A program made the translations under genes and the position numbers. Shown here piece by piece: positions 11,060 through 22,899 of a DNA stretch of 64,000 bases. Source of the stretch: Torreya grandis (lineage: Eukaryota > Streptophyta > Pinopsida > Cupressales > Taxaceae); the NCBI GenBank assembly GCA_037957365.1, contig JARHVA010004093.1:912001-976000 (forward strand). Direction: 5' to 3'. A model generated the notes under the pieces. That model ran no database searches, was not told the DNA's origin, and saw only the letters and a list, made by a program, of their open reading frames with translations. Numbering within the stretch: position 1 is the first letter of the stretch; each line of letters opens with the position of its first letter.

Positions 11060-14000
11060 GAGCCCTTCAATTAGTCCTATATGAGGAAGTATTTCTCCTT
11101 GGTATATTTTTCCTTCATTAGTTTAAAATACACTATAGGCTTCATTAGACAATCCTCTTCTTGATCTACTAACTTGTCAAATTCATTATTAGCCTGAGAT
11201 ACAAGTTCCTTGATACATTGTACTTCTATAATTTGCTTCCCTATATAAATAATGATATCAAGGATATTTTGGTTGTCTTTGGATAAATGACATTTATTTT
11301 CTCTGATGCCATAGATATGAACATCAACCTTTTTCCTAAATTCTTTATCAATAATCAATCCTATAGTAGTGATTTGAGAAGGGTTATCTAATAGATTCCC
11401 CAAAAGTTTCTTAATCTAGGTTGCCAATCATGTGGCTCTCTTGATCAAGTCATTGGCATCATTTCTCCAGGTTATCAAATCCTCTTGTTTATCCATCAAA
11501 ACTACCATGAAGATGTCCAGATGCATAAGTTTGATAATCTTGAACTCTAATGGCTACTTTATCTTATGTACCTTAATGAGATCCTCCATATGAGCTTGAG
11601 AATTATAAAATTGAGTAATTAAGTCTTGTGTCATCTTAGTTTGATGGTTTAAAACACTCAATATAAGCTTTATGTTTTTCAAATTCTCAAATGCATCCAT
11701 CAAAGATTTATTCAACACTTAAAATATATCCTTAGGAATTGAAAGGAGGACCTAAGCTTCTAAATATTATTTTTATTTCTCTAAGTTGAGAATCCTTTAT
11801 TTCATTCCATAAACTCTAGCCTAGGTCATGGTTGACTGGGCCAGTACCATACTAGCTACATCTTCTTTAAATATAGGATGCTCCCTACTACCTACCCTAG
11901 AATAGGAGGTAAGCCTAAAAATGGTTCCACCTTTTGAAAGGTGAACTCCTTAGTACCAACATTAACCTTATTGGTCACTACTCTCTTAAGAGTTGATGTA
12001 TATGTATTGAAATGGACATAAGGGTCAGACTCCTTTACTAGTGGTTGTTTAAGAATCTCTACATTTGAACTCCTAAAGGATCTTGGGGTGTCGATCCCTT
12101 GGATTTCCTTATTATGAAGTATATGTATGCTTCTTTCTATTATCTTATTTATAATATCATGAATCTAAGGCTTTACATTATCTTGAACATCCATGTCAAC
12201 TCAAGTCAAAGCTAGTGAAGGAGAAAGAGATGGGATTTTCTAAAACTTCCCATAAACAAACCAATTAGGAATAACTGGTCCATAAATAGGATTCTCATCA
12301 CTAAAGCGGTTAATTTAACTAGTAAGTTGAGTGAAAGTTAACCTAAGCCTCTTTCTTGGAACTAGAGGAACTAAGGCCAATTCTTCTTATCTCTTTCCTT
12401 CATCAGATGGAACTAATTCATTGCTTAATTCCTCATATGGATCCTCTTCCTTATCAGAACCATAGGCAATTGTGATGTTAATAAGAGCACTTTCCATTAT
12501 TTCTCTAGTTTCTAAAGAAATTATGCTAACAACCTCTACTGGGGAAGAAGACCTTATTGGGGATGCCTAAATTTGGGGATCTTCACCAGGTTTATTCTCT
12601 ATGCTGAACTCTTGAACCACATCTTTACCTTCTCCTTTTACATCCTCAGGTTTCCCAACCTAGGGTGACTTTGCCAATTCTCTCTATTAAGGATCAAAAT
12701 AATGTCCTCTAATAGATGGCTCTTGATGTATAGTCCCAGATGGTCCTAGTAATAAGTGAAATTCAAGGGATGTAGTTGTCATATTTCTCCTAAGGGATTA
12801 TTATCCCTAATTTTCCTATGTTCTACGTTGATGTTGTAGTTTTTAACCCTAGAAAATACTTCTTCAAATTTTATTACCTTTGTGTAAATACCATCTCCCA
12901 CACCTAGTTGATGTTTGTACTCAATCTTTGGGACATTTTTATCTTGAATATTTTTACCCACTCTATCATTGGGGTCCCACATCTTAAAATCATCTAGTTG
13001 GAATTCGAAGGAGTTCATGTGAACCACTATGATAGTTATCTATTTCTAATCCTTGATTATAATTCTACAAATGTCTAGTGGAAAGGGATGAACCTAAGCC
13101 TTCTTATTCTTCTTGCATATCCAATCAATTCCCTAGATTATTTGATAATCAATTTCTTGTTCTACAAGCTTATTGGGAACATATATAGGTATTTTTTATG
13201 GTTGGACCATGATTCCTTCTATCCTTATTACAGTGTAATGTGGATAAAACCATACATCCCCCATGGTATCCACTTATCTTTTGATTAGAGGATGAAGCCC
13301 AGGCATGGCGATACCAATGATTGCCTCAAAAGTGATCGAGAAGATACCATCACATATGAATTACATGTGATTATTGTATTTGATTATATTTAATTTTGAG
13401 TAATGATGGGAAATGGTAGTTTACCATCAGGGGACCAATTTCAGATGCTAAGGAAATTAATAGAGGCTAAGAGTGAATCTAAGAGGTAAGACATAAAATA
13501 AATTGCTTTGACATCTTTATCTTAATGGTTGTAAATTGTTTTTCCAAGAATAAACTTATTTAGTCTCCAATGGGAGGGGTTAAGCTCTGATCCAACATGA
13601 AATAGACATAATATAGATAGACCTTACTCAAATAAGTTGTAGAAGAGGCACCAAAGGCTCTATTTAGTAAGGTCATAGGTACCTTAATGCCCTCCTTGAA
13701 TTGGGCATTAGGAATCTCATGATTAGGGGTCTTGAAAACATGGGAACCTTGGATTAACCAAGGTGAGAGGATTGAATCCAAGTTTTAGAAATTTTTCCTT
13801 TTGCTCAAGGATGGGAGATCGACATGAGGAAAAGGGAGCTTATAGTAAGCTTCAAACATCATGGGAGCTATACATGTAACTTTCTTGGTACCTACTTCAT
13901 GAATAATCCATTCTCCATCTATTCTATACTAAAAAATTAGGAATAATAAGGTTTGTATAATGCATTACCTCTATTTTAGGAGTTGCATGGTGAAGGCATA

Positions 14001-14235
14001 CCAACTGAATTGATACTAGGTCTTTATATCTTTGGTGAACCATAACATTCTTATTTTCCTCTTTGGAAATTAGTTGCAACTCCTCTATAAATAAGAATAA
14101 TTTGGACCAGTTCCTAATTCCATGTACATTCAAGGATTTTAAATCTAACTTTGTGTCTCTAAATACCCTCCCTTCACCATCTAAAGTTAGATAAAGCTCT
14201 ACTTTAATTTTCATTTGTTGCCTACACACCATCAT
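11060..14235 (-). pseudogene. U3-encoded ORF of element A (3' LTR copy), unknown product
   Basis: A chain of minus-strand coding segments lies in the LTR: 14235-13924, 13781-13560, 13027-12779 and 11403-11077 are the longest open pieces, in changing frames, so indels and stops separate them. The same phrases appear in the 5' LTR copy: WLIQGSHVF, FKEGI, LLNRAFGAS.TTYLSKV, and FQLDDFKMWDPNDRV with VGDGIY. The composition looks like a soluble protein with charged and hydrophobic segments; no signal peptide, zinc knuckle or catalytic motif was seen. An ORF in U3 would be carried at the 3' end of the genomic RNA, downstream of pol. Function is unknown. A captured host gene and a former 3' internal ORF taken into the LTR are both possible. 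Confidence 0.6.
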
Positions 14236-15818
14236 TGATAAAACTAAATTATAGTTGATGAAATCAAATATATCACTAGTCCACTTGATATAAATTCAAT
14301 TTCAACTTACTTTGATTTCTATGTGATCAATTGAACTGACCTAAGTCATTTATACATGGTTTAGGGTTTTTCGATTTAATGTAAAAATATCTAGCTCTTG
14401 ACTTCATACATGCCTCAAATTTTATGGGACCTCATTCTCATGTCTTTTAAATTATCAAGCATAAGATATATTTCATTTTGATCTTCCATACCTATGTGTA
14501 GCTTATGTGTCAAGGTTCGATGCCTTTCATGGAAAATTTCATAAATTCTAGTTGAAGGCTAGCTATTAGATTTCAAATGTCCTCTTTATTTTGCTTTGAA
14601 AAACCAAATCTAGGTCCTTGAATTTAATTGGTATCTTAATATTTAAGATCACTAATTATCCCATGTGTCAAGCTCATGAGGCCTTTAAAAAGTCCTCAAA
14701 TTTATATCACCAGTAGATCAAATCAAATGAGCAAGTGATCACCATTGGATCTTGGCTTGGTATAGATCATTAACTATATGCCTTTTTAAAGGACTTAAGG
14801 CTTGATGCACCATTGGATTAAATCCAACAAACAAGCGATCACCATTGGATCCTGAATGATGCTTACCTTTTAATTAGTGTGATGAGTATATGAATCTTAG
14901 GCTTAAAAATGTCATTTATAATTTTATGTTTTTTAAAAACATGAAATAACTTAGGTTAAGATCTTTATATACTAGATTTGTCTTCATAAAAAGCTAACAA
15001 TTTCTTAAAAGGTTTTTTAGAAATTCCCTCTTTGTTTAAGCTTTAAAAATTGTCTAAGTTAAATTTGATGGGTTTAGTCACATAAAATACATCCTCACAT
15101 ATGTTAAATTATGGGAGCAAACCTATCAACTTTAATACAATGAATTTATTGATCCAATAACTGAATACCATGTGCAAAACCTTTGAGAGTTCCCATGGCT
15201 TTAGGGATTGTCTATGTTAAATTTGACAAATTTAATCACATCAAATACATCCTCATAGACATCAAATGAGGGGAGCAAACCTATAAAATTTAATAAAATG
15301 GAATTTATTGATCTAATAACTAAATAACACCATTAGATTAAAACATCTGATAAAGTGATCATTGTTAGATCCTTCCTAGGTCCCAAATCATTAACTATAT
15401 GCCTTTATAAAATACTTTGATCTTGATGTACCATTGGATTAAATATAGAGAATAAGCATCAAGCATTAAATCTAAAAAAGCACATGAAATTTAAGTTAAA
15501 ACTTGATCATGCATAAAATTTCCCATAAGATTTTCCCACAAATGTTTTAATTCAAACCGCTATGGTTTATTGCTTGAGAACCTTGACTTCTTCCATGTAA
15601 TTGATAATTAATCACCTTGAAAATGATTATTTAGAAACATTAAACTATAAAACATGATCATAATCAAATACACTAAAGCTCATGTCTTTTTTAAAGATTG
15701 AACTACTTTTAAAATTCAAGATCAAACAATCTTTCACACATATTCTAGAATACAGAGGTTCTAGTAACAATCATAGGGTCCCCTTTTAAGAAAATAAATA
15801 TGGGGCATGTTGGTCTCA

Positions 15819-16910
15819 AAAAATGGTGACTCACAGGTGTAACATAGAAATATGTTAGAACATTGCGCTCTGGTTTAAACTTGTATATGAATTTTATATC
15901 TCTTTTAGACATACTCTCTCTCTCTCTCTCTCTCTCATCAAATTTATGTTGAAACAAGTTCCTTATGTATAAAATTTAAACTTAGATATTAAAACATAAA
16001 CATGCAGTGTGTGCTTTGATTCCACTTACTGTTTGTCATGAATTTTAAGAAAGAAATGTCTAGGTTCATGTCCTTTTGGTCCATTACACTTAACGTTGAA
16101 TACTTTAGATATTATTTAAGAATAACAAATCTTAATTTATGGGAGGCTTGGGAATTACTCTATTTCCAACTAGGCATCTATAGCCCCAATAGAGATATCT
16201 TTAGTTCCACTCAAGGTATTACTCCACTACCATCTAGGTGTTCATAGCCCCGATATAGATTACCTGAATCACCTTTGCTTCTATTTCCATTGATTTTGCA
16301 ATGAGTTTTTTTTTACATTTTCTAGGTCCTTTTTTGAAGGTTAGAAACTAATACAACTTGGTTTTAAGGATTTGGTCAAATGCCCTAGCATTAGGATACT
16401 CTCCTTTAATTGAAACTTTAGTCCATGACAAGGATGTGTTTTAAGTGTAAACATGAATATGAGTTAATAAACTAAATTCACATTGTATACATATGATTCT
16501 TCTTAAAACCAAGTTTTGATGTAGGATAAGGTTTAAATATTTATAGGAAATTAAATTCCTATACCAATCTGTACCATTACCTTTGGTTACTTTATATTAA
16601 TTTATTGCCACTTCGTGTTCACTTTTGTAAAATTTATACCCACACTTTTGAGGAATTCTAAACCAAAAACTAATACCACAAGACTTTACCACAACCAAGG
16701 AACATCACCAAGAAAGAAAAAACAAAACACAAACAAACAAATATATACACACTCAATAAGGAAGAAGAAACAAAGTGAGAAAGAAAACTAACTAACCTAC
16801 CTATTCTAACTTTAATAAACTTACACATTCACTCCATGAAGACCCATGATGGGGCAAAAACAAAGTAATGCTTAAGGTATTAACCATTAGTGGGTAAAGT
16901 AAAATCTAAC
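15819..16910 (-). pseudogene. End of element A integrase and 3' internal region
   Basis: Just beyond the target duplication of B, the minus strand resumes the integrase frame with DFTLPTNG, a stop, and YLKHYF (about 16907-16860), which matches the usual end of Ty3/gypsy integrases (a V/TNG.YLK.YF phrase). The rest, about 1 kb, is noncoding and leads to the 3' LTR at 15818. It includes an imperfect 43-bp repeat (16154-16196 and 16218-16260, period 64) containing CTA.AGCCCC.ATA. The plus-strand frame at 16038-16247 covers this repeat and is not called a gene. Confidence 0.65.
15914..15938. repeat. (CT)n microsatellite
   Basis: An uninterrupted CT dinucleotide run of about 25 bp in the internal region of element A, close to the 3' LTR. 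It has no counterpart beside the 5' LTR. Confidence 0.9.
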
Positions 16911-18620
16911 TGTTTATGGTTAAAATTGTGCTTGTTTCTAACACCAACAATGAGAAGTTTTAAGAATGTGGGACTTATGACTTGAAACGACCTCCAAATT
17001 TTTTAATAAGTTGGTCTTTTCTTTATCTCAAGTGTTGGGAGGAAAGGGATAGGAATTTATATAGAAACACAAATGCAAAGAAAGAAAATCTAACTATGGT
17101 GATGTGACTGAATGTAATTCAACCCTTAATTCTAAGTACAGTGAAACCATATGTAAGATTCAATTACATTAAAGATCAAATAAGGCATGATCAATGTAAA
17201 AGATAGAAACAATAGAAACAGAGGCTCACAACTTAGACTACTTCTTCAATGACACAGAAAATATCAATAAAGACACAAAACTCAATCTTCTTATTAATTT
17301 TCTAGTCACATAAAAGGCACAAAAATGTGCACAATTACATAAAATTTCCAACTGAAGAAAATAGAACAAAGGCAAATGATATTCCTGATCATATCTCTAA
17401 AAGTCTAAAAACTCTTGACAATAGTCTCTCACAAAAAATTCTCTCCAATCTTCTGATGATCCCCCTTTCTGGTGATCTCTGCACCCCTCTTTATAGAATT
17501 GGATTCACTCCAGATTGTCTATGTGTTCTTAATCTAATGGCCCAACTAAACTCTAATTGAATTGGAAGTTTTGAATAGAAGATATTTCTTAGATTCTACA
17601 AAATTCTATCTTCTTATAGTTCATTGGCTAAAACAGATACACAAGATGCTCCCTTCTATCAAATGGAAGAGGACACTTAGCCACTTTATTTATTCTACTT
17701 GAAAACCTTCTTATTATTTTAGAGGCACCAAAAAATAACACTTGGCATGTTCTGTAGCCTTACCGAAGACACACGGCACTTTCTGCATTACCTATACTCT
17801 TACTATATCTTCACTTAGAATTATTCAGTCCTTGACATCTATCACCATGTGCTTCTCCAAAAATTAAACAATTTCTATAGAAAATGGGACCCAAAGCACT
17901 TCTCATCTGAGTAAATTCAAAAAGGGAACAAGGACAAGTGGCACTTTCTGCACATTTTAAACAAGGGACATGTGGTGATCTCCACTACCTTTAGCTACCT
18001 TTTGAGAAACCTATGGAAGGTGACACATGTCCATTTCCACATTGCCATGTCTCTACTATAGAAATAATCAGGCCTCATTTCATACTTACATAGATGGTGA
18101 CACTTGGCTACTTCTACTTGCCTCAAAAAAAAAACCTAAGACCCACCACAGTCAAGGAAACAAAGTGAGGATAATTCAGAGGTTGACACATGGTGGCTTC
18201 CACTCTCTTAGCTAGGGATATGTGGCATCTTCCATTGCTTTTATAAAAGCAAATTGAATCCTTTCATGATTTCCACTTGGCACCCTCCACTTGATATTGA
18301 GAGATCTTGTTGAAAAGAAGCCTTCAAAAAGTATAAGAAACTCGAGACACAGATGCCGACACTTGTGATCCACTGAGTTACTATGGGACACATGGCACAT
18401 TCTACATTACCTATTGAAATTATAAAAAGTGTCTCAGCTCATGACACTTGTTAGCTTCCACTTGATTTTGACACTTAGACAAAATTGAGGCAAAAAAATA
18501 AATTCAAGCCCATGCTCTGAGTCAAAAACTCCATCGTCTCAAACCAAAGTGTATAGGGACAAAATTTTGGATCGCGCGACTAAAAATCAAAATGAAATGT
18601 AGAGTATTTTTTACTCTAAT
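16911..18620 (-). repeat. 3' LTR of element B
   Basis: 1710 bp, direct copy of 26243-27920 (1678 bp). On the plus strand it begins TGTTTATGG; its far end has mutated to AAT where the other copy keeps ACA. Near that end, the block around GGATCGCG is almost identical in both LTRs. The plus-strand 77-codon frames at 17327-17560 and 26659-26892 are the same LTR sequence seen twice, not genes. Before the LTR on the minus strand lies CCTTGGGGTCACCAATAAC, the probable polypurine-tract region. Confidence 0.88.
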
Positions 18621-18639
18621 GTTATTGGTGACCCCAAGG

Positions 18640-21600
18640 ACTTTTTATCCTACTCAAAAAGAAACTACAACTCCCACTTGATCAAAATGACCAAAAATTA
18701 TAGATTCAACAAAGTTGTTTGATAGGCAGACCACTCATCGTCAGATAACCCCTACTTATTTTGCAATTCATTGAAGGCTAAATCAAGGTTGATAATATCC
18801 TTGTGTGAAAAATTATACAAAATCTGAACCATAGCCTTCAATTTGAGTTCAAGCTGGGAAATAGGAATCAATACAACTTCTACTTCAGATACTAATGAAT
18901 CATCCCTTAAATCTTAAAAAATTGCCTGATCATTCTGCTTGGCCAACAATAAAGGCTTAATTTCATTGATCATCAGCACAGTGTTGTCATCATTAAAAGG
19001 AGAAGGAAGACCTAATTGCACTAGGTCTTCAATGTGTTGTTTCATTTCATGGATTCCTTATTTCATTACATTGAGAAACTCTATGCAATTAATTGTGGTA
19101 GAATTGCAATTGAGAACCTCATTCACTCACTTAATAGTGACCATTCTATCATTAATTCCTATTGCTAACAATGTTCCATTCATTGCATCATAAAGCTTTT
19201 GCAGTAGCATTTCAGAGTCTAATACTCTCCCAAAAATAGTAGCCAGAGTGTCTTCAACTGATGTCTCCACCTTTTTGCTCAATTTCTATGCATTTAGTAT
19301 GAAGGTGAGAGAAGGCCTGAGTTAAATAATCTCTAAAGAGATTCTTTTCCACATTTATTCATAAAGCTCCTTCACCAAATTTAACACTCCTACATTCTTT
19401 GGCCTATTAGCCAGCTCTAGTGTCAATTGTTCTACTCTTTGTTACTCAGCTTGAAATTGGGCCTGTATAGCTGCAATATTATTTTGCTCATTCAGCAACT
19501 TTTGTTGAAATTGAGTAACTTGTAGCAAGCTTTCCTCACATTTTTCTTGTAATGTTGCTTTTTCTCACCTTAGGGTCGTCACTGCCTCTTTTACCTATAG
19601 TATCCCTACTTTTAAGGAATCATTTTGGGTTTGGATCGCCTGGTGAGTTTGAAGAGAAATAGTATCTTGTAACCATTTATTTAGAATTTCTATTTCATTA
19701 TCTTTTGTATTGATTTCTATGGTCAAATTGCTACAGTTTACCTTCTCTTTGGCTGGATTAGCCTCCATCTTTTGTAGCTTCTTTGATATTTTCAAGTAAT
19801 CTTCAGCAACTGTAGAAGTGGATTCAGTTAGCAGCTTGATTTTGACTTGTGGTCTAAATATGGACATGTCTTTGGCCACTACATTCATTGTGTAGTCTTT
19901 TGGCTGCATCTGCTCACTTGGCTTGATTACATTGGGTGACAAATGAGTCACTATTAGTTGCTGCTAAATTGGGTCAAATTGTGACCTCCAATGTGGTCTA
20001 GCCAAGGCCTTATTATCTTTGATCCTATTTTTCTCTCTTTGGGCTTCCCTCACCTTCCTAGTAGCATCTTCTTGAGTTTGGAAGGTATAAAGAGAGGCAA
20101 TGTGCCCACCCACAAAAGGATGACCTTGTGGCAAACCATATGGAAAAGCCAATTGTTGGCTATGGGAAATCTAAGGAGGTAGTTTCTTGGGAACAGAGGG
20201 AGAAAAGTGAGGCAATGATAAAGCTTGAGTAAGGATAGATGGGGCAAAGTGAGAAATGGGCATAACAAAGGTGTTAAGGGATGTCATTTGGCTAGAAGGA
20301 ATCATCATTCCTATTAAAGAAGAGAGAGATTGAGAAGAAGGAGAAACAATGCCTACCTAAGGAGTCACCCTGGTACTTTGTAGTTGGTGTTTCGAGGGTT
20401 CTACCCTCTCCTCTAACTCAAGTTGAAACCTTAACCTTTTGTGTTTACTTGGTGTTTCTTCTTCTAGCTATGCTTCTTTTCCTTCAACATCTACCACTGT
20501 TGTTAGTGGTGCTTGTGCAAAACTGGGAACCTCAAGGACTATTGCTGATGGGGAAGATTTTGGTGGCAAAGATACCACACTCTTTTGTTTTTCCATGAAA
20601 CTAAGAGATTGGGGCCAAATAGTCATAGAAACTAGAGCTACGGTTTACCCTAGGGCCTGTGATTCTTGGCTAGATCCTACTCTAGATTTTGGCTCTACAC
20701 CTTGTGTCATTAAATTGCTTGTGTCAGGGCTAGATATAGGGGACAGATGGCACTCATCCCAGAGTTCCTCCCATTTCTCATCTGAGTCTACGTTCCCAAA
20801 GGAGTGAGTTTTTTGACAAATTTCTTGCCTATATTTCCAATAGGCTTCTATTTTCTCAACATCCTAGTCTTTATTCTTTAGTTCCCTTCTTAAGCTAGAA
20901 GTCATTATGATTTTAGGATCAAAATCCCTCTACTTAACATAAAATTTTTCCCATGGTCTATTTTGTTGAAGGGGAAAATCTATTAATTCAACATAAAACC
21001 CAAGAATATCCTCTCTAGGATTTTTATTGTTTTCCCAAAAGGGGTAGCCCTCATGTGTAATTCTAGTAGAAACCCTATTAGTCTAATCCATGAATCTATG
21101 AAACCATTTTGGTCATATACCCATTTATCTTCAATTAGCGGGAAACCTAGGAAGGCTAACTTTCTAAGCAACACAATTTTAGCATCTTTGGCCTCTAGTG
21201 TCATGTTGTTTGTCATCCATGGGAGGTCATACATTTTCCTCTTCCTCTTCCTAGAGCCATATTCATTATCTACTATAGACACCTACCTAGTGACCTCTAA
21301 GAATGCTAACTTAAGAGTCAAAATCTTAGGTAGCAACACTAGTTCCCCACAAAACTATGGACTCTAATAATTGTATGGTGGGATCCAAAAAATAAATCAC
21401 AAGGAATTGGGAAATTAGCCATAAGGTTTGAAACACTTGGAAATAGCATGTTTATAACTTGTTATGGGCTCTGGTGACAAAAAGTAGGGGTAACAAATAG
21501 TTCCCAGAATTCATATGGATCACTAGTTTTTGACAAAATATGTGTCCATGCAGACACATGAGTGGTCCTTTGTAGATCGAAACTTGGGTCATACATATTA

Positions 21601-22485
21601 AGATACATATGTCGGGAAAAGATGCCAAAGTTTTGATATAGAATAAGGTGAAAAAAAATAAGAAGAGTACCTAAAAACCCCTTTTGATTTGAACTAGGTA
21701 AGTTGTTCTACCATGGAATATGCAATCTACTTAGAGAAATCAAGATGATACTCCTGAGTTTTGTTGAAAATTTTCAACCTGAAGAGGATAGCCATTTGTT
21801 CTCCATAGATGGTCATATCATCTTTCTTTCTTAAAATGAAAGCCATCATAGACAATGCATCTTGGCTAGCTTGTGCAAATTGGGCTCTTGTTATAGGAAG
21901 TGTCAGCACAGTAGTATCATCTTCACCTAATTATAATTTAGATCTTAAGAACCTTAACTGAGTGTTGATGTTTGCCCATGTTTTTGTCATTTTAGCAATG
22001 GTGGGAAATGTATTTTTCTTATCATGATACAAGGCCAACATTTCTCTGATATCCTTTAGTGTAATCTGCACCGTGAATGGACCCTGTTGTATGGTGTTTG
22101 AGGTTGCATGGAACAAGTCGGTGCATAGTTCAACCAAATCAGGGCATGGATGCACACCTGGGATAATGAATTTTGCCAATTGAGAAGTCCATATCCTCAT
22201 TACAAATGTCTCATATTATCCCACCTTGGCCCTCTGAAGACACCTTTGATGTGCCCCTTCTCTAAGAGTTTTGCTAGTAGTTCTTTGAAGAATTAGATCC
22301 ATGACTCCATCTATATAATATTTTATCTTTGCTGGGTCACTTGCTTGACCAACTTCAGGGTTTCTAGTCCATGGTTAGGTCTTTAATAGTTGCACAGGGG
22401 CTGAAGCATATGATTTTATCATAAGAAAATTATCAAGGGATTCATAAATCCCAGCTCCTTGTTGTAAAGACTGTGCTCCCTCCAT
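18640..22485 (-). pseudogene. Long unknown ORF replacing pol in element B
   Basis: The likely start is the ATG at 22485-22483 (MEGAQSLQQGAGIYESLDN). The frame from there to 20983 is one and the same, broken only by stops (first near 22375 and 22208); a frameshift lies between 20983 and about 20330, and another frame then runs to about 19595 and beyond. Total span is roughly 1270 codons. Features seen: an N-terminal half with mixed hydrophobic/charged content (CPDLVELCTDLFHATS, MMAFILRKKDDMTIYGEQ), a basic patch GSRKRKRKMYD near 21255, a Ser/Pro-rich middle (20700-20180), and a Glu/Lys/Gln-rich, probably coiled-coil C-terminal third (about 20080-19200). No reverse transcriptase, integrase, RNase H or transposase motif is visible. 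It is on the same strand as gag and sits where pol or a 3' ORF would be. I do not recognise the family. Confidence 0.65.
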
Positions 22486-22899
22486 ATTTATATCTATTCT
22501 ATGATAGTTGGTATGATATTTTTCAAAACAAAAAGCACTTTAACTTAAGCGGGTTTACTATGAGCTAAAATGCAAGGAGCAAGGGTTTTCTAGCAGACAC
22601 AGGAATGTTTGAGAAACTTGTAAGATTTAACTCTTGTTATGAAGTATTTATTGACCCATCAAGTCTCAAAATGGCATTAAACCCAGATAATCATTAGCAA
22701 ATCTTACTAAATCTTCATGGAATAGTGAGTTAGACACATCAAGCAAGTGGTTGTGTAAGGTACCTTGGGGAATTTAAGATTTGGGAGATATTTAAAGTGT
22801 CGAGAGTTTTTTTTCTTGAAAATTTTGAAATAGCTCTAAGCTATGGTTACATGTTCAAAGAACACTTATTTAAAAGAAAGTGCGGGAAAGAAAAAATTG

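Larger units (their letters stand above)
10097..15818 (-). repeat. 3' LTR of element A
   Basis: 5722 bp and colinear with 34716-40166. The half nearest the internal region (upper coordinates) is U3 and contains a decayed ORF. Then come a TATA box near 10880 and about 780 bp of R-U5. Relative to the other copy it has extra sequence around 15190-15440. The LTR is much longer than the few hundred to 2000 bp usual for plant Ty3/gypsy elements, though very long LTRs are known in some Tat/Ogre-type elements. Confidence 0.8.

Noticed and set aside
15914..15938. CT run as the polypurine tract of element A (GA-rich on the minus strand)
   Set aside because: It is about 100 bp away from the LTR edge at 15818; polypurine tracts abut the 3' LTR.
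17327..17560. Plus-strand 77-codon frame, repeated at 26659-26892, as a conserved gene
   Set aside because: Conservation is explained by the two positions being the LTR pair of element B; the frame runs opposite to the element.
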